From: Accumulibacter sp036625275
GTDB taxonomy: Bacteria; Pseudomonadota; Gammaproteobacteria; Burkholderiales; Rhodocyclaceae
Assembly (NCBI RefSeq): GCF_036625275.1
Contig: NZ_JAZKUD010000021.1
Span: forward strand, 1-52,843
Reading direction: 5' to 3'
Length of the DNA stretch: 52,843 bases
The translations under genes were made by a program, and so were the position numbers. Below are positions 7,660 to 16,709 of the stretch, in pieces; position 1 is the first letter of the stretch, and each line of letters opens with the position of its first letter. The notes beneath the pieces are model-generated. The model was given only the letters and a program-made list of their open reading frames with translations. It searched no databases and was not told the origin of the DNA.

Positions 7660-8572
7660 TTCTCGACGGCCCACCCCGGTGAATGGCTGGTTTGCCCGCG
7701 TGCTGCTCGCGTCCCTGCTACTCACGGCTCTCCTGCTCGCGGCACCCTCGCTGCTCGCCGACGACGCAACAACCGAAAAACCCAAGCTCACCGCTCGCCC
7801 GCAAGGGATCAACAGTACCCTGGTGCTCACCGCCCTGGACGAAAAAGCGGCTTTCGAACTCTCGCAAAGTGCGATCGGCAAATCGGTCGGAGACTTTGTA
7901 CTCCTCGATCGCCAAGGCCGACCGGTCGAACTGTCGCATTATCGGGGCAAGCCGCTGCTGGTCAACTTCATCTACACCGCCTGCTTCCAGGTCTGTCCGA
8001 CGACCACCCGCAACCTGCAGAAAGCCGTCGAGAATACGGTCAGCGTGATGGGTGCCGACCGCTTCAACATGGTCAGCATCGGTTTCAATCAGCCCTTCGA
8101 CTCACCGGCTGCCTTGCGGGACTTCGCCAGACAATACGGCATCCGTCTGCCCAACTGGGAATTTCTGAGCCCTTCCCCGGCGATCGTCGGCGAACTGACG
8201 CGCAATTTCGGCTTCAGCTTTGTGGCCACCGCGGCTGGCTTCGACCATCTCAACCAAGTGACCTTGGTCGATTCCGACGGCAGGATCGTTCGCCAGGTCT
8301 ATGGCGAGAAGTTCACCGCCGAGGACATCGCCGAACCGCTCAAGCTTTTGATCGCGCACTCGGCGATCTCGCCCGAGGTCGGCACACTCAATGAAATCAT
8401 GCAGCGCGTCAGGATTCTCTGCTCGATCTACGACCCCGTGACCGGCAGATACCGGACCAACTACTCGATGTATTTCCAGATTGCCGGTTTCATTACCTTT
8501 GTCGGCTTCATGATCCATCTGTCGATCAATTTCTGGAAGAACCGGCGTCGCAATCAGGCGAGAACGCCTTGA
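7628..8572 (+). CDS. senC: SCO1/SenC copper chaperone
   Basis: Thioredoxin-fold protein that delivers copper to the CuA centre. An N-terminal hydrophobic segment (LLASLLLTALLLAA) anchors or exports it. The copper-binding CxxxC lies in TACFQVCPTT, and the SCO histidine is in FDHLNQVTLVD. A C-terminal helix (QIAGFITFVGFMIHL) is an extra feature, making the protein longer (up to 314 aa) than typical SCO. No ATG precedes the signal segment. A GTG at 7628, overlapping ctaB by 32 nt, or a GTG at 7679 are the candidate starts, neither with a clear ribosome binding site. It completes the norSY-ctaB-senC operon. Confidence 0.85.
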   Translation: MPSLTRNSVSDSRRPTPVNGWFARVLLASLLLTALLLAAPSLLADDATTEKPKLTARPQGINSTLVLTALDEKAAFELSQSAIGKSVGDFVLLDRQGRPVELSHYRGKPLLVNFIYTACFQVCPTTTRNLQKAVENTVSVMGADRFNMVSIGFNQPFDSPAALRDFARQYGIRLPNWEFLSPSPAIVGELTRNFGFSFVATAAGFDHLNQVTLVDSDGRIVRQVYGEKFTAEDIAEPLKLLIAHSAISPEVGTLNEIMQRVRILCSIYDPVTGRYRTNYSMYFQIAGFITFVGFMIHLSINFWKNRRRNQARTP

Positions 8573-8626
8573 ACTGCTTAGCCTCGACCGCTGCAGGCGC
8601 ATCACCGACCGTTCCCCGCTCGCCAA

Positions 8627-9244
8627 TCAAAGAACGTAAAACAAGACCGCAAAGTAATGAGCCGTGCTGCCGGCCATCACGAACAGATGCCAGACACCAT
8701 GCGCATGCCGAAGGCGGGTGTCGAGTACATAGAAGATGATCCCGCTGGTGTAGAACACGCCACCCGCCGCCACCCAAGCGAAGCCGGCCACCCCCAGCGC
8801 CTGCAACAGCGGTACCAGAGCCACCACGACCGCCCAGCCCATCACGATGTAGATCACCATCGACAGGATGCGGGCTTCGCTGCGCATGCGCAGTTCCTGT
8901 ATGCTACCGAGCAGCGCCAGCCCCCAAACGACAGCCAGCAAAGACCAGCCCCAGGGACCGCGCAAGGTGACCAGGCAGAACGGGCTGTAACTGCCGGCAA
9001 TCAGCAGATAGATACTCTGGTGGTCCAGCTTGCGCAGGATGTCCTTGGCACGCCCACGAAAGCTGTGGTAGAGCGCCGAAAAGCTGTAGAGCAACACCAG
9101 CGTCGCGCCGTAAATCGAGATGCTGACAATCTTCCACGCATCGCCGCTCTGTGCTGCCAGGACCACGAGTACGGCCGTACCAGCGACCGCCAGAATGGCC
9201 CCGACCAGATGTGTCCAGGCGTTGAATTTTTCCCCGTAGTACAT
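8627..9244 (-). CDS. hemolysin III / PAQR-family membrane protein
   Basis: Seven-helix membrane protein of 205 residues. Signature segments are NAWTHLVGAILA, SALYHSFRG..DHQSIYLLIAGSYSPF, and the C-terminal HAHGVWHLFVMAGSTAHYFAV. The conserved His, Ser and Asp residues form the metal site of the PAQR/CREST superfamily. GAAGGA lies 5-10 nt before the ATG. In E. coli and Bacillus relatives (YqfA/TrhA, YplQ) the role is membrane-energy or fatty-acid homeostasis; the name hemolysin is historical. It stands alone, convergent with senC. Confidence 0.9.
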   Translation of the reverse strand: MYYGEKFNAWTHLVGAILAVAGTAVLVVLAAQSGDAWKIVSISIYGATLVLLYSFSALYHSFRGRAKDILRKLDHQSIYLLIAGSYSPFCLVTLRGPWGWSLLAVVWGLALLGSIQELRMRSEARILSMVIYIVMGWAVVVALVPLLQALGVAGFAWVAAGGVFYTSGIIFYVLDTRLRHAHGVWHLFVMAGSTAHYFAVLFYVL

Positions 9245-9384
9245 ATATCCTTCGATGACCCCGAGGGTTGACTCCTAGTGCTTTTCAAAATGTCAAAGGA
9301 ACCGTTTGAAAAACGAACTGGCTTCCGGAACGAGTTCGGAATGACCGTATTTCAATGAGTTAGCGCCAGAACCAATTTGCCGTG

Positions 9385-11535
9385 TTACGGGGAGGGCACC
9401 GACAGGCAAGGGTCGAAACGGCCTCCGTTTCTGAGCAGGGCCTCGAAGCGATCGGCTGGCAGCGGTGGTGAGAACAGGTAGCCCTGCTGGAACAGACAAC
9501 CGTGGGCGAGCAGGAAGCCGGCCTGTGCGTGTGTCTCGACGCCTTCGGCAACCACACGCATGCTGAACTGGCGTCCGAGTTCGATGATCGACAGGGCGAT
9601 CGCGGCGTCCTTGCCGCCCTTGGTCATGTCGGCCACGAAAGATCGGTCGATCTTGAGTTCGTCGAGCGGAAAGCGCTTCAGATAGCTCAGCGAGGAAAAG
9701 TCGGTGCCGAAGTCGTCGAGCGACAAGGCAAAACCCCTGGCCCGCAATTCGTCCAGACGGGCGATGGTGTTGTCGGCATCGACCACCAGCAGCGATTCGG
9801 TCAGTTCGAGAATCAGTTGCTGCGGCGAGACGCCAGCGCGTTGCACGGCGTCGCAGCACTTCTCGGTGATGTTCTCCTGCAGGAAGCTCGGGCTGGCCAG
9901 GTTGATCGACAGGCGCAAGGGTTCGAGGCCGGCGTCGGTCCACTCTCGCAGGTGTCTGGCGGCGGTCGCCAGCACCCACTCGCCGAGGGCCACGATCAGC
10001 CCCGATTCCTCGGCCAGCGGAATGAACTGGCCCGGCCCGAGCAGTCCGTGCTGCGGATGTTGCCAGCGCACCAGTGCCTCGGCGCCAGCAAGCCGGCCGC
10101 TGGCGGCGTCGACCTTGGGCTGGAAATACAGGCACAACGCGTTCTCGGCAATGGCCTGCCGCAATTCATTTTCCAGATGGAGTTTGCGGCTGGCCGCAGC
10201 GTTCATTTCCTCGTCGAAGAAGCGGCAGGTCGATGGACCGGCCGCCTTGGCGACGTACAGCGCCTGCTCGGCGTGGCGCGACAAGGCTTCGACCGAATCG
10301 GCGTCGCGCGGAAAGACCGCGATGCCGACGCTGGCCGTCAGCACCACTTGGTGGCCCTCGACCGACAGCGGTCGGGCAATGGCCTGCTGCAGGCGCTCCG
10401 CGATGATCGCTGCCTGATTGGGGACACGCACTTCGAGGACCAGCACGGTGAAGGCATCGCCATCGATGCGCGAGACCATTTCGGCGGTACGCATCGGCGG
10501 ATTCAGGGCCAGCAGGTCGGCCCCACGCACCGATACGCTCAGCCTTTTGGCGAGCGCGCACAACAACTGGTCACCGACGGCGTCGCCAAGCGCGTCATTG
10601 ACGCTCTTGAAGTGGTCGATATCGAGATGGAGAATCGCGCACAGGCTCTTCTCGCGGCGCGCACGCTCGAGTTCGACCTCGGCCAGTTGGGCGAAGAACC
10701 GCCGGTTGGCCAGTCCGGTCAGGCCATCGTGCAAGGCCAGATGCTCGATGCGCTGCTGCGCCTCGACGCGTTCGCTGATGTCCTGCGTGAAGCCTTCGAT
10801 CTTGACGATCCGGCCGCTACCATCACGAATCGCCTCGGCCTGCTCGAGAACCTCGCGCAACACGCCGTCCGGCCGACAAAAACCGTAGGAGATCTGGTAC
10901 GGCTGGCCGTCGATCATCAGCGCCTGGCGCGCCGCGTGCACGGCTGCGCGATCGCTCTCCCGCACCACGTTGAGAAAAAGCTCGACGGTTGCCGCGCCGG
11001 CGAGTTTCCAGTCGCCGCCGAAGATCTGTCGCAGTTCGTCCGAGCACGCGAAGCGCGCATCGCTGAGCGACCATTCCCAACTGCCCATGCGCGCCAGACG
11101 CTGTGCGTGCGCCAGACTCTGCTGGCTGCGTGTCACCTCTGCAATGGCACGGCTGGCGCGCAAACCATAACGTACCCGTTGGGTCAGCAACAGCCAGTTG
11201 ATCGGCTTGGTGATGAAATCGGTGGCGCCGGAAAGGTAAGCCTGCTCGATCGAATCGCTGTCGTTGAGGCCGGTCAGCATCACGATCGGCAACCACTTGC
11301 CGCGCGCGTGCTGCCGCAGGCGTTGGCAGACCGTGTAACCGTCGATGCCGGGCATCATCACGTCGAGCAGCAACAGGTCGAAATCCTGTTCCTCGAACAT
11401 TTCCAGAGCCTGCTCGCCGCAGTCCGCCTCGCTGACCTCGAAGCCTGCGTGGCGCAGCGATTCGGAGGCGAGCATGCGGACCATCAGGTCGTCGTCGACG
11501 ATCAGCAAGTGTCCGTGTGCAGGAAGGTTTCTCAT
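9385..11535 (-). CDS. response regulator with PAS, degenerate GGDEF and EAL domains
   Basis: 716 residues. An N-terminal receiver domain (about 8-125) has phospho-acceptor Asp58 in LLLLDVMMPG and Lys110. A PAS/PAC segment follows (about 140-258), then GGDEF (about 262-440) and EAL (about 450-700). The GGDEF signature reads IDGDAF (357-362), so cyclase activity is probably lost. The EAL domain keeps AEALVRW (485-491), the LELTES glutamate, DDFGTDFSSLSYL and DELKIDRSF, so it should hydrolyse cyclic di-GMP. The start overlaps the end of the hybrid kinase gene by 4 nt (ATGA), so kinase and regulator are co-translated. The degenerate GGDEF may serve as a GTP-binding regulatory domain. Confidence 0.9.
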   Translation of the reverse strand: MRNLPAHGHLLIVDDDLMVRMLASESLRHAGFEVSEADCGEQALEMFEEQDFDLLLLDVMMPGIDGYTVCQRLRQHARGKWLPIVMLTGLNDSDSIEQAYLSGATDFITKPINWLLLTQRVRYGLRASRAIAEVTRSQQSLAHAQRLARMGSWEWSLSDARFACSDELRQIFGGDWKLAGAATVELFLNVVRESDRAAVHAARQALMIDGQPYQISYGFCRPDGVLREVLEQAEAIRDGSGRIVKIEGFTQDISERVEAQQRIEHLALHDGLTGLANRRFFAQLAEVELERARREKSLCAILHLDIDHFKSVNDALGDAVGDQLLCALAKRLSVSVRGADLLALNPPMRTAEMVSRIDGDAFTVLVLEVRVPNQAAIIAERLQQAIARPLSVEGHQVVLTASVGIAVFPRDADSVEALSRHAEQALYVAKAAGPSTCRFFDEEMNAAASRKLHLENELRQAIAENALCLYFQPKVDAASGRLAGAEALVRWQHPQHGLLGPGQFIPLAEESGLIVALGEWVLATAARHLREWTDAGLEPLRLSINLASPSFLQENITEKCCDAVQRAGVSPQQLILELTESLLVVDADNTIARLDELRARGFALSLDDFGTDFSSLSYLKRFPLDELKIDRSFVADMTKGGKDAAIALSIIELGRQFSMRVVAEGVETHAQAGFLLAHGCLFQQGYLFSPPLPADRFEALLRNGGRFDPCLSVPSP

Positions 11536-13910
11536 ATTGCCTTGGCCACTTCTGCGGCAGCGCGGTGCCGGGCCAGCGCGCCGACGAAATCATCGTAGGC
11601 ACTGCGCAGCGTTTGCGGCCAGTCGGCTGCCGGTAGCTCACCGGCGCGCAAGCGCATTTCCAGATCCCTGGCTTTTTCGGAAAGCGCCATCGCACCGACC
11701 GTCGCGCTCGATGATTTCAGGGTATGCGCCGATCGCTGCAAGGTTTTGGCATCGCCCTGCTGCATTGCACTGTCGATGGCGGCAAGCAGTGTGGCAGTGT
11801 TACGGGTGAACATGTCGAGAACGCGGTCGGCAAACTCGGGGTTCGAACCATCGACGACCATCGGCAGTGATTGCACGATGCTGGGGTCGAAAGTCGGTGC
11901 CGCGTCGGTGTCGATGCTGTCCGCGGAGTCTGCCGCGCCGCTTGATCCGGCGGCGTCTGCCGGCGCATGCAGATGACGCGCCAGGATCGTCGTCAGTTGT
12001 GCCCGGTTGATCGGCTTGGCCAGGTAGTCGCTCATGCCGGCGGCCAGGCAGGCCTCGCGGTCACCGGCCAGGGCATTGGCCGTCAGGGCAATGATCGGTC
12101 GCGCGGTATCGCCTGCCGCCTGCTCCGCAGCGCGAATCCGGCGTGTCGCCTCGAAACCATCCATGACCGGCATCTGGCAATCCATCAGGATCAGGTCGTA
12201 GCGCGTGGCCGCGGCGGCGGCGACCGCCTGCGCGCCGTCGTGCGCGAAATCCACCTGACAACCCAGCGTCTGGAGGATCGCGCCGGAGATTTCGCGATTG
12301 GTTTCGTTGTCCTCGACGAGCAGCAGGCGTCCGCTGATCCGGGCAATGGCCGAGGGATTCGATTCCCATCTGGCCAGGGGCTGATGGTGCAGCTCGACGC
12401 GCTGCCGGAACCAGAAGGTTGACCCGCGACCTTCCTCGCTCTCGAAGCCGACGTCTCCGTCCATGCGCTGCGCAAGTTCGCGAATGATCACCAGACCGAG
12501 GCCGGTTCCGCCAAACTTGCGGGTCGTCGAGTTGTCGGCCTGCGTGAAAGGGGCGAACAGCTTTTCGCCGTCGGCGCGCGCAATGCCGATCCCGGTATCG
12601 CTGACGGCGTAACAGAGCTGGCAGTGATCCGGGTCGAGGCCGCTCGGGGACCCATGGTCCGCGGGGGGGGGCTCGCGGGTCAGGGAAAGGAAGATGGTGC
12701 CGCGTTCGGTAAACTTGACGGCATTGCTCAACAGATTGCTGACGATCTGCCTGACCCGATAGGGGTCGCCGAGCACCGCAGCGGGCAGGTCGGGCGCCAG
12801 CACTTCGCTGAGCAGCACGCCTTTGGTCGAAGCCATCTCGACGAAGGGCTGCGCTACCTCTTCGATCAGTTGCCGTGGGTCGAACGGGATCTTCTCGATC
12901 TCGAGTCGGCCGGATTCGATCTTCGACAGGTCGAGCACGTTGTTGAGCAGATGCATCAGCGATTCGGCCGACATCCGCAGGCGATCGACCTGGCGTCGCT
13001 GCGATTCGGAGAGCGAGGTATCGAGCAGCAGGTCGGCCATGCCGATGACGCCGTTCATCGGGGTGCGGATCTCGTGACTCATATTGGCCAGAAAACGCGA
13101 CTTGGCGACATTCGCGCTCTCGGCCTGCTCCTTGGCCAGCCGCAGTTGTGCGGTGCGTGCTTCGACCTGCTGTTCAAGCGTGGCGCGGTGCTTGCGGAGC
13201 GCCTCGTCGCGCTCCTCGACCTCGCTCAACATGGTGTTGAAGCCCTGGATCAGTTCGCCGATTTCGTCGTGCTGCTGCACCGGTAGCCGGTGCGAATAGT
13301 CGCTGTCGTTGGCGACCAGCCGCATCACTTGCGTCAGGTCGAGAATCGGTCCCGACACCGATCGCTGCAGGCGCATCGCGAGCAGCAGGGCGGCAGCGAA
13401 AGCGATCAGCGCGCCGGCCAGAACCAGCAACATGCGCTTCGTGGTACTGCGCCACATCGGTCGCAGGTCGGATTCGATACTGAGCGTTCCGATCAGCTCG
13501 TCACCCTGGCGAACCGGATACTCGATCTTCATCGCGTCGGCGAAGTAGGAACCGATGACCCGTGGCGTCGCGGCGCCGGTCTGTGCCGCTGCCGCGGCCA
13601 TGCCTCCGGCCGGATAGTGCGCAAAAACGGTGCCGTCGGGCAGGGTGATCGATCCGGCGAGAATCTCCGGACGCGCGCGCAGGCCGGACAGTGTCTCGCT
13701 GGCCGTGCGCGCATCGTCGAAGGCAATCGCCGATGCACTGCTGGCGGCGAGGATTTCGGCCATGCCGGTCAATTTGGCCAGTTCCGATTCGCGGTTGTTG
13801 TTGATTTCCGAGGCGGCAAACAGCAGCGTACTGATTGCCAGACCGGCGCCGACCGTCACGCCGATGATCAGCATCAGTTTGGCCTTCAATGGCCGGTCGG
13901 CAAAACGCAT
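11532..13910 (-). CDS. membrane hybrid sensor histidine kinase with receiver and Hpt domains
   Basis: 792 residues. First helix about 12-32, periplasmic CHASE8-like region about 35-155, second helix about 160-180, HAMP about 180-235, HisKA with His279 in ANMSHEIRTPMNG, HATPase to about 510 (GGTGLGLVI). Then a receiver (DLILMDCQMPVMDG) and a C-terminal Hpt with an intact histidine (RSAHTLKSSSATVGA). This gives a full His-Asp-His relay ending on the REC-EAL protein encoded immediately downstream. The stop of the YfiR-like gene lies 1 nt upstream of its ATG, so these genes form one operon. The sensed signal is probably set by the YfiR-like protein and receptor. Confidence 0.92.
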   Translation of the reverse strand: MRFADRPLKAKLMLIIGVTVGAGLAISTLLFAASEINNNRESELAKLTGMAEILAASSASAIAFDDARTASETLSGLRARPEILAGSITLPDGTVFAHYPAGGMAAAAAQTGAATPRVIGSYFADAMKIEYPVRQGDELIGTLSIESDLRPMWRSTTKRMLLVLAGALIAFAAALLLAMRLQRSVSGPILDLTQVMRLVANDSDYSHRLPVQQHDEIGELIQGFNTMLSEVEERDEALRKHRATLEQQVEARTAQLRLAKEQAESANVAKSRFLANMSHEIRTPMNGVIGMADLLLDTSLSESQRRQVDRLRMSAESLMHLLNNVLDLSKIESGRLEIEKIPFDPRQLIEEVAQPFVEMASTKGVLLSEVLAPDLPAAVLGDPYRVRQIVSNLLSNAVKFTERGTIFLSLTREPPPADHGSPSGLDPDHCQLCYAVSDTGIGIARADGEKLFAPFTQADNSTTRKFGGTGLGLVIIRELAQRMDGDVGFESEEGRGSTFWFRQRVELHHQPLARWESNPSAIARISGRLLLVEDNETNREISGAILQTLGCQVDFAHDGAQAVAAAAATRYDLILMDCQMPVMDGFEATRRIRAAEQAAGDTARPIIALTANALAGDREACLAAGMSDYLAKPINRAQLTTILARHLHAPADAAGSSGAADSADSIDTDAAPTFDPSIVQSLPMVVDGSNPEFADRVLDMFTRNTATLLAAIDSAMQQGDAKTLQRSAHTLKSSSATVGAMALSEKARDLEMRLRAGELPAADWPQTLRSAYDDFVGALARHRAAAEVAKAI

Positions 13911-13911
13911 C

Positions 13912-14475
13912 TCAGTTCTTTCCCTTCAGGTTGGCCAGATTGCGCGCCAGTTTGAGCAGATTGGAGCTGGCCCTGAGTTGCGCCTGCTCGAGGCTGTCGC
14001 GGTTGACTTCGAACTGCAGCCGTCCGTCGCCCTGGACGATGCCGATCGCGCCGCCGACGTCGATGAAGCCATCGGCGTCGCTGACCGTCAGCACCGCCTG
14101 TCCGGCGAGTGCGCGCAGCACCAGGGTCAGGCGGCGTGCTTCCGAGGCGCCGATGTACAGCACCTGGCAGGGGCGTGTTTCGTCGACACCATTGAGCAGT
14201 CGCACGGCCACCAGGCGTCCCTGCACCTGGCGGTCCTGCAGCGCCGTCAACGCGCCGCCGATCGAGTCGTGACCCAGCAGACAGATCAACAAGGGCGATT
14301 CGCGGCTGGCGAAAGCACGCTCGGGCCACTCGATATAACGCGCGAAGTTTAGCACGAAGGCCGCTTTGGCCTGTGGCTCGGCGAGGGTGCCCTGCGCCAG
14401 CGCGGGCTCATTCAAACCGATGGCAAGGGCGATGGCCGACAGCAGGGCAGGCCAGCGCCGGGCAGAAAAAATCAC
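13912..14475 (-). CDS. YfiR-like periplasmic protein (DUF4154)
   Basis: 187 residues with a signal peptide (ALLSAIALAIGLNEPALAQ), then the family block KAAFVLNFARYIEWPERAF..PLLICLLG and a C-terminal part with GFIDVGGAIGIVQGDGRLQFEVN. YfiR of Pseudomonas represses a membrane diguanylate cyclase from the periplasm. Here the partner is a CHASE8-type kinase. The likely start is GTG at 14475, ten nt after the stop of the TonB-dependent receptor gene. The frame is open further upstream but would run inside the receptor gene. Place and length support a periplasmic adaptor between receptor and kinase; this is inference. Confidence 0.8.
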   Translation of the reverse strand: MIFSARRWPALLSAIALAIGLNEPALAQGTLAEPQAKAAFVLNFARYIEWPERAFASRESPLLICLLGHDSIGGALTALQDRQVQGRLVAVRLLNGVDETRPCQVLYIGASEARRLTLVLRALAGQAVLTVSDADGFIDVGGAIGIVQGDGRLQFEVNRDSLEQAQLRASSNLLKLARNLANLKGKN

Positions 14476-14485
14476 CCGAATGGTC

Positions 14486-16537
14486 TCAGAATTGCCACCT
14501 GGCCTTGACGTACATGCCGCGCTGCAATTCGAGTTGTTGCGAGGGCAGCAGGCTGGGGACGAACTCGGGATGGCTGTGATCGAGAAGGTTCTGGCCGACC
14601 ACCGACACTTCGAGGTCGCGTGTCGGTTTCCAGGCATAGCGCAGATCGAGGGTGGTGTAGGCGGGAACGACAATCCGGGAGTTTTTCGCGCCGAGCGCGC
14701 TGACATGGCGCAGCCAGAGGTCGAAGCGATGTTTGTCGGACAGTGACAGCGACGAACGCAGCGACAGTTGATGTTGCGGATCGCTGGCGTTGATGTTGTT
14801 CGCATTGTTGACCGAGGCCGGATCGCCGGTTTTTGCAGTGGCATCGAGACGCAGGTAGCTGTAGCTCGGCTGGATTCGCCACCACGACAGCGGGTACCAG
14901 TCCACGGCGATTTCCACGCCATGCGCATGCGCCTTGATGCTGTTGTCCGGGATGATGTCCTGGATCAGGTACGGAGCCCGCGCGAAGACAATCTGTTGCG
15001 TGCCCAGCATTGCCGACCGCAGGTCGTCGTACTGATTGTAGAAAGCCGCGACATCGGCGGACAGACTGGTGGAAAATTGGTGCCGGTAACCGAGCTCATA
15101 GGCGAGCACGGTCTCGTTACGCAGCTGGTGATCGTCGGGGATGTTGCGGGTCAACAGCGGCAAGGGCGTTGGATTTCCTGCGGCGCCGGGCGGGGTGACC
15201 GAAAAAAGGATTTCTCCATCGAGTTCGGCACGCGAAGGAGTGCGCACCGCACGCGCGACCGAAGCCCACAGCGACTGGCTGTCGGAGGGCGTCCACATCA
15301 GACGCGCGTTGGGCAGCGGTTCGACGCCGGTGAAGCTGTTGTCTTCGACGCGCAGGCCGAGCATCAGCCGCAGCGCATTTGGCAAGAGGGTGATGTCGTC
15401 ATAGACGAAGGCGCTCGCGAGGGTGAAGGCGCGACTCGATGGCTGCGCGACGATGATTCCCGTAGAGTTCATCCGGTCGCGCGAGTAACGGTAGCCCAGC
15501 CCCCAGATGAGATCGTGGTTCTGCCCGAGGAGGGTGCGATGCTGGAAATCCAGATCGACGGTGGTCCGATCCTCCTTGAAAGCGTCCTGCAGTTCGAGCT
15601 GGCTAAAGTCGATGTAGGCCTGCAGGGCGGCCTGCGAACCGTTGGCGAGCGTCCATTCGTTGCGACCGAGCAGGTGTCCACCCTTGCCACTCTGGCGCCG
15701 GTCGATCAGGGTGACGCCCTGCGGCGAGCCGAGGTCGGCGAGATTCCAGCGGTCGCCGGTCGGGCTGGAATACATTTGGCCGCTGAGCATCAGCCGATGA
15801 TCGCTGCTCAGGCTCCAGTCGCCGCGAAAGCCGATGCGCCCGGCCTGCCAGTAGTCGTTGCCGGTGTGGCCTTCGGCGGTGACCGACTGGTCGCGCTTGA
15901 AAGCCTTGCCCCAGACGCGGAAATGACCATTTCCCGCTTCGCCGCCGTGGCGGAAAGCCAGCAGAGCGCGTTCTTCGCTGCCGGCCGCGGCAACCAGCAG
16001 GTTGCCCTGGGTGTCGCGTGCGCGGCGGGTGATGATGTTGATCACGCCATTGACCGCGTTGGCGCCCCACATCGCGGCACCGGGGCCACGCACCACCTCG
16101 ATGCGGTCGATGTCTTCGAGCAGCGTATCCTGGTCTTCCCAGACCACGCCGGAAAAGAGCGGCGAGTAGATGCTGCGTCCGTCCATCAGCACCAGCAACT
16201 TGTTGCTGAAGCGGTCGTTGAAGCCGCGCACGCTGACCGCCCAGCGGTTGTTGGCGAGGCTGGCGACGTTGACTCCCGGCGCCAGGCGCAGGGCCTCGGG
16301 GAGGTTGGTCGCACCCGAACGTTCGATGTCGTCGCGGGTGATGACGAACACAGCCGCGGCGACATCGTGCAGGCGCTCGGCCTTGCGTGAGGCGCTCGTC
16401 ACCTCGACGCCGAGCAGGTCTTCGAGGCTGATGTCGGGGGGGGCGAGAGCCTCTTCGGCGATGCCTGTGCCGGTCACGCAGGTCAGTGCGATGCCCAGGG
16501 CAAGGTGGCGGATCGGTGATCGGGGCATTGGTTTCAT
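14486..16537 (-). CDS. TonB-dependent outer-membrane receptor
   Basis: 683 residues from the ATG at 16537 (signal peptide about residues 1-25). An upstream ATG at 16627 would add 30 residues ahead of the signal peptide and is unlikely. The plug domain shows DVAAAVFVITRDDIERSG, NLPEALRLAPGVNVASL and VEVVRGPGAAMWGANAVNGVINIITR. The barrel ends with a C-terminal phenylalanine (KARWQF), the usual BAM signal. The substrate cannot be read; the short extension before the plug (DISLEDLLGVEVTSASRK) is common in receptors paired with YfiR and hybrid kinase genes. It is the first gene of that operon. Confidence 0.9.
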   Translation of the reverse strand: MKPMPRSPIRHLALGIALTCVTGTGIAEEALAPPDISLEDLLGVEVTSASRKAERLHDVAAAVFVITRDDIERSGATNLPEALRLAPGVNVASLANNRWAVSVRGFNDRFSNKLLVLMDGRSIYSPLFSGVVWEDQDTLLEDIDRIEVVRGPGAAMWGANAVNGVINIITRRARDTQGNLLVAAAGSEERALLAFRHGGEAGNGHFRVWGKAFKRDQSVTAEGHTGNDYWQAGRIGFRGDWSLSSDHRLMLSGQMYSSPTGDRWNLADLGSPQGVTLIDRRQSGKGGHLLGRNEWTLANGSQAALQAYIDFSQLELQDAFKEDRTTVDLDFQHRTLLGQNHDLIWGLGYRYSRDRMNSTGIIVAQPSSRAFTLASAFVYDDITLLPNALRLMLGLRVEDNSFTGVEPLPNARLMWTPSDSQSLWASVARAVRTPSRAELDGEILFSVTPPGAAGNPTPLPLLTRNIPDDHQLRNETVLAYELGYRHQFSTSLSADVAAFYNQYDDLRSAMLGTQQIVFARAPYLIQDIIPDNSIKAHAHGVEIAVDWYPLSWWRIQPSYSYLRLDATAKTGDPASVNNANNINASDPQHQLSLRSSLSLSDKHRFDLWLRHVSALGAKNSRIVVPAYTTLDLRYAWKPTRDLEVSVVGQNLLDHSHPEFVPSLLPSQQLELQRGMYVKARWQF

Positions 16538-16709
16538 TCGTATTTCTCTTGTCGTTTTGCCGAATGCAGCGGCCAGGATTGTATAGGCAATTGGCGATTG
16601 CACGCTCATATCCTGCGGCAGCGTCACGGCAACGGATGGGGTGGAAAGTGGGCAGGCTGGTACGGACGAAAGTAATCCAAGTCAAGCAACGGACATTTGC
16701 CGGTAAACT

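Noticed and set aside
9502..11598. Very long open frame on the plus strand opposite the GGDEF/EAL gene
   Set aside because: It is a codon-bias shadow of a high-GC gene; the minus strand encodes recognisable domains in full.
11840..11870. tRNA-like GGTTCGAACC motif
   Set aside because: It lies inside the hybrid kinase coding region and no cloverleaf can be drawn around it.
14768..16390. 540-codon plus-strand frame opposite the TonB receptor
   Set aside because: Its translation shows no domain, while the minus strand encodes a complete receptor with signal peptide and C-terminal Phe.
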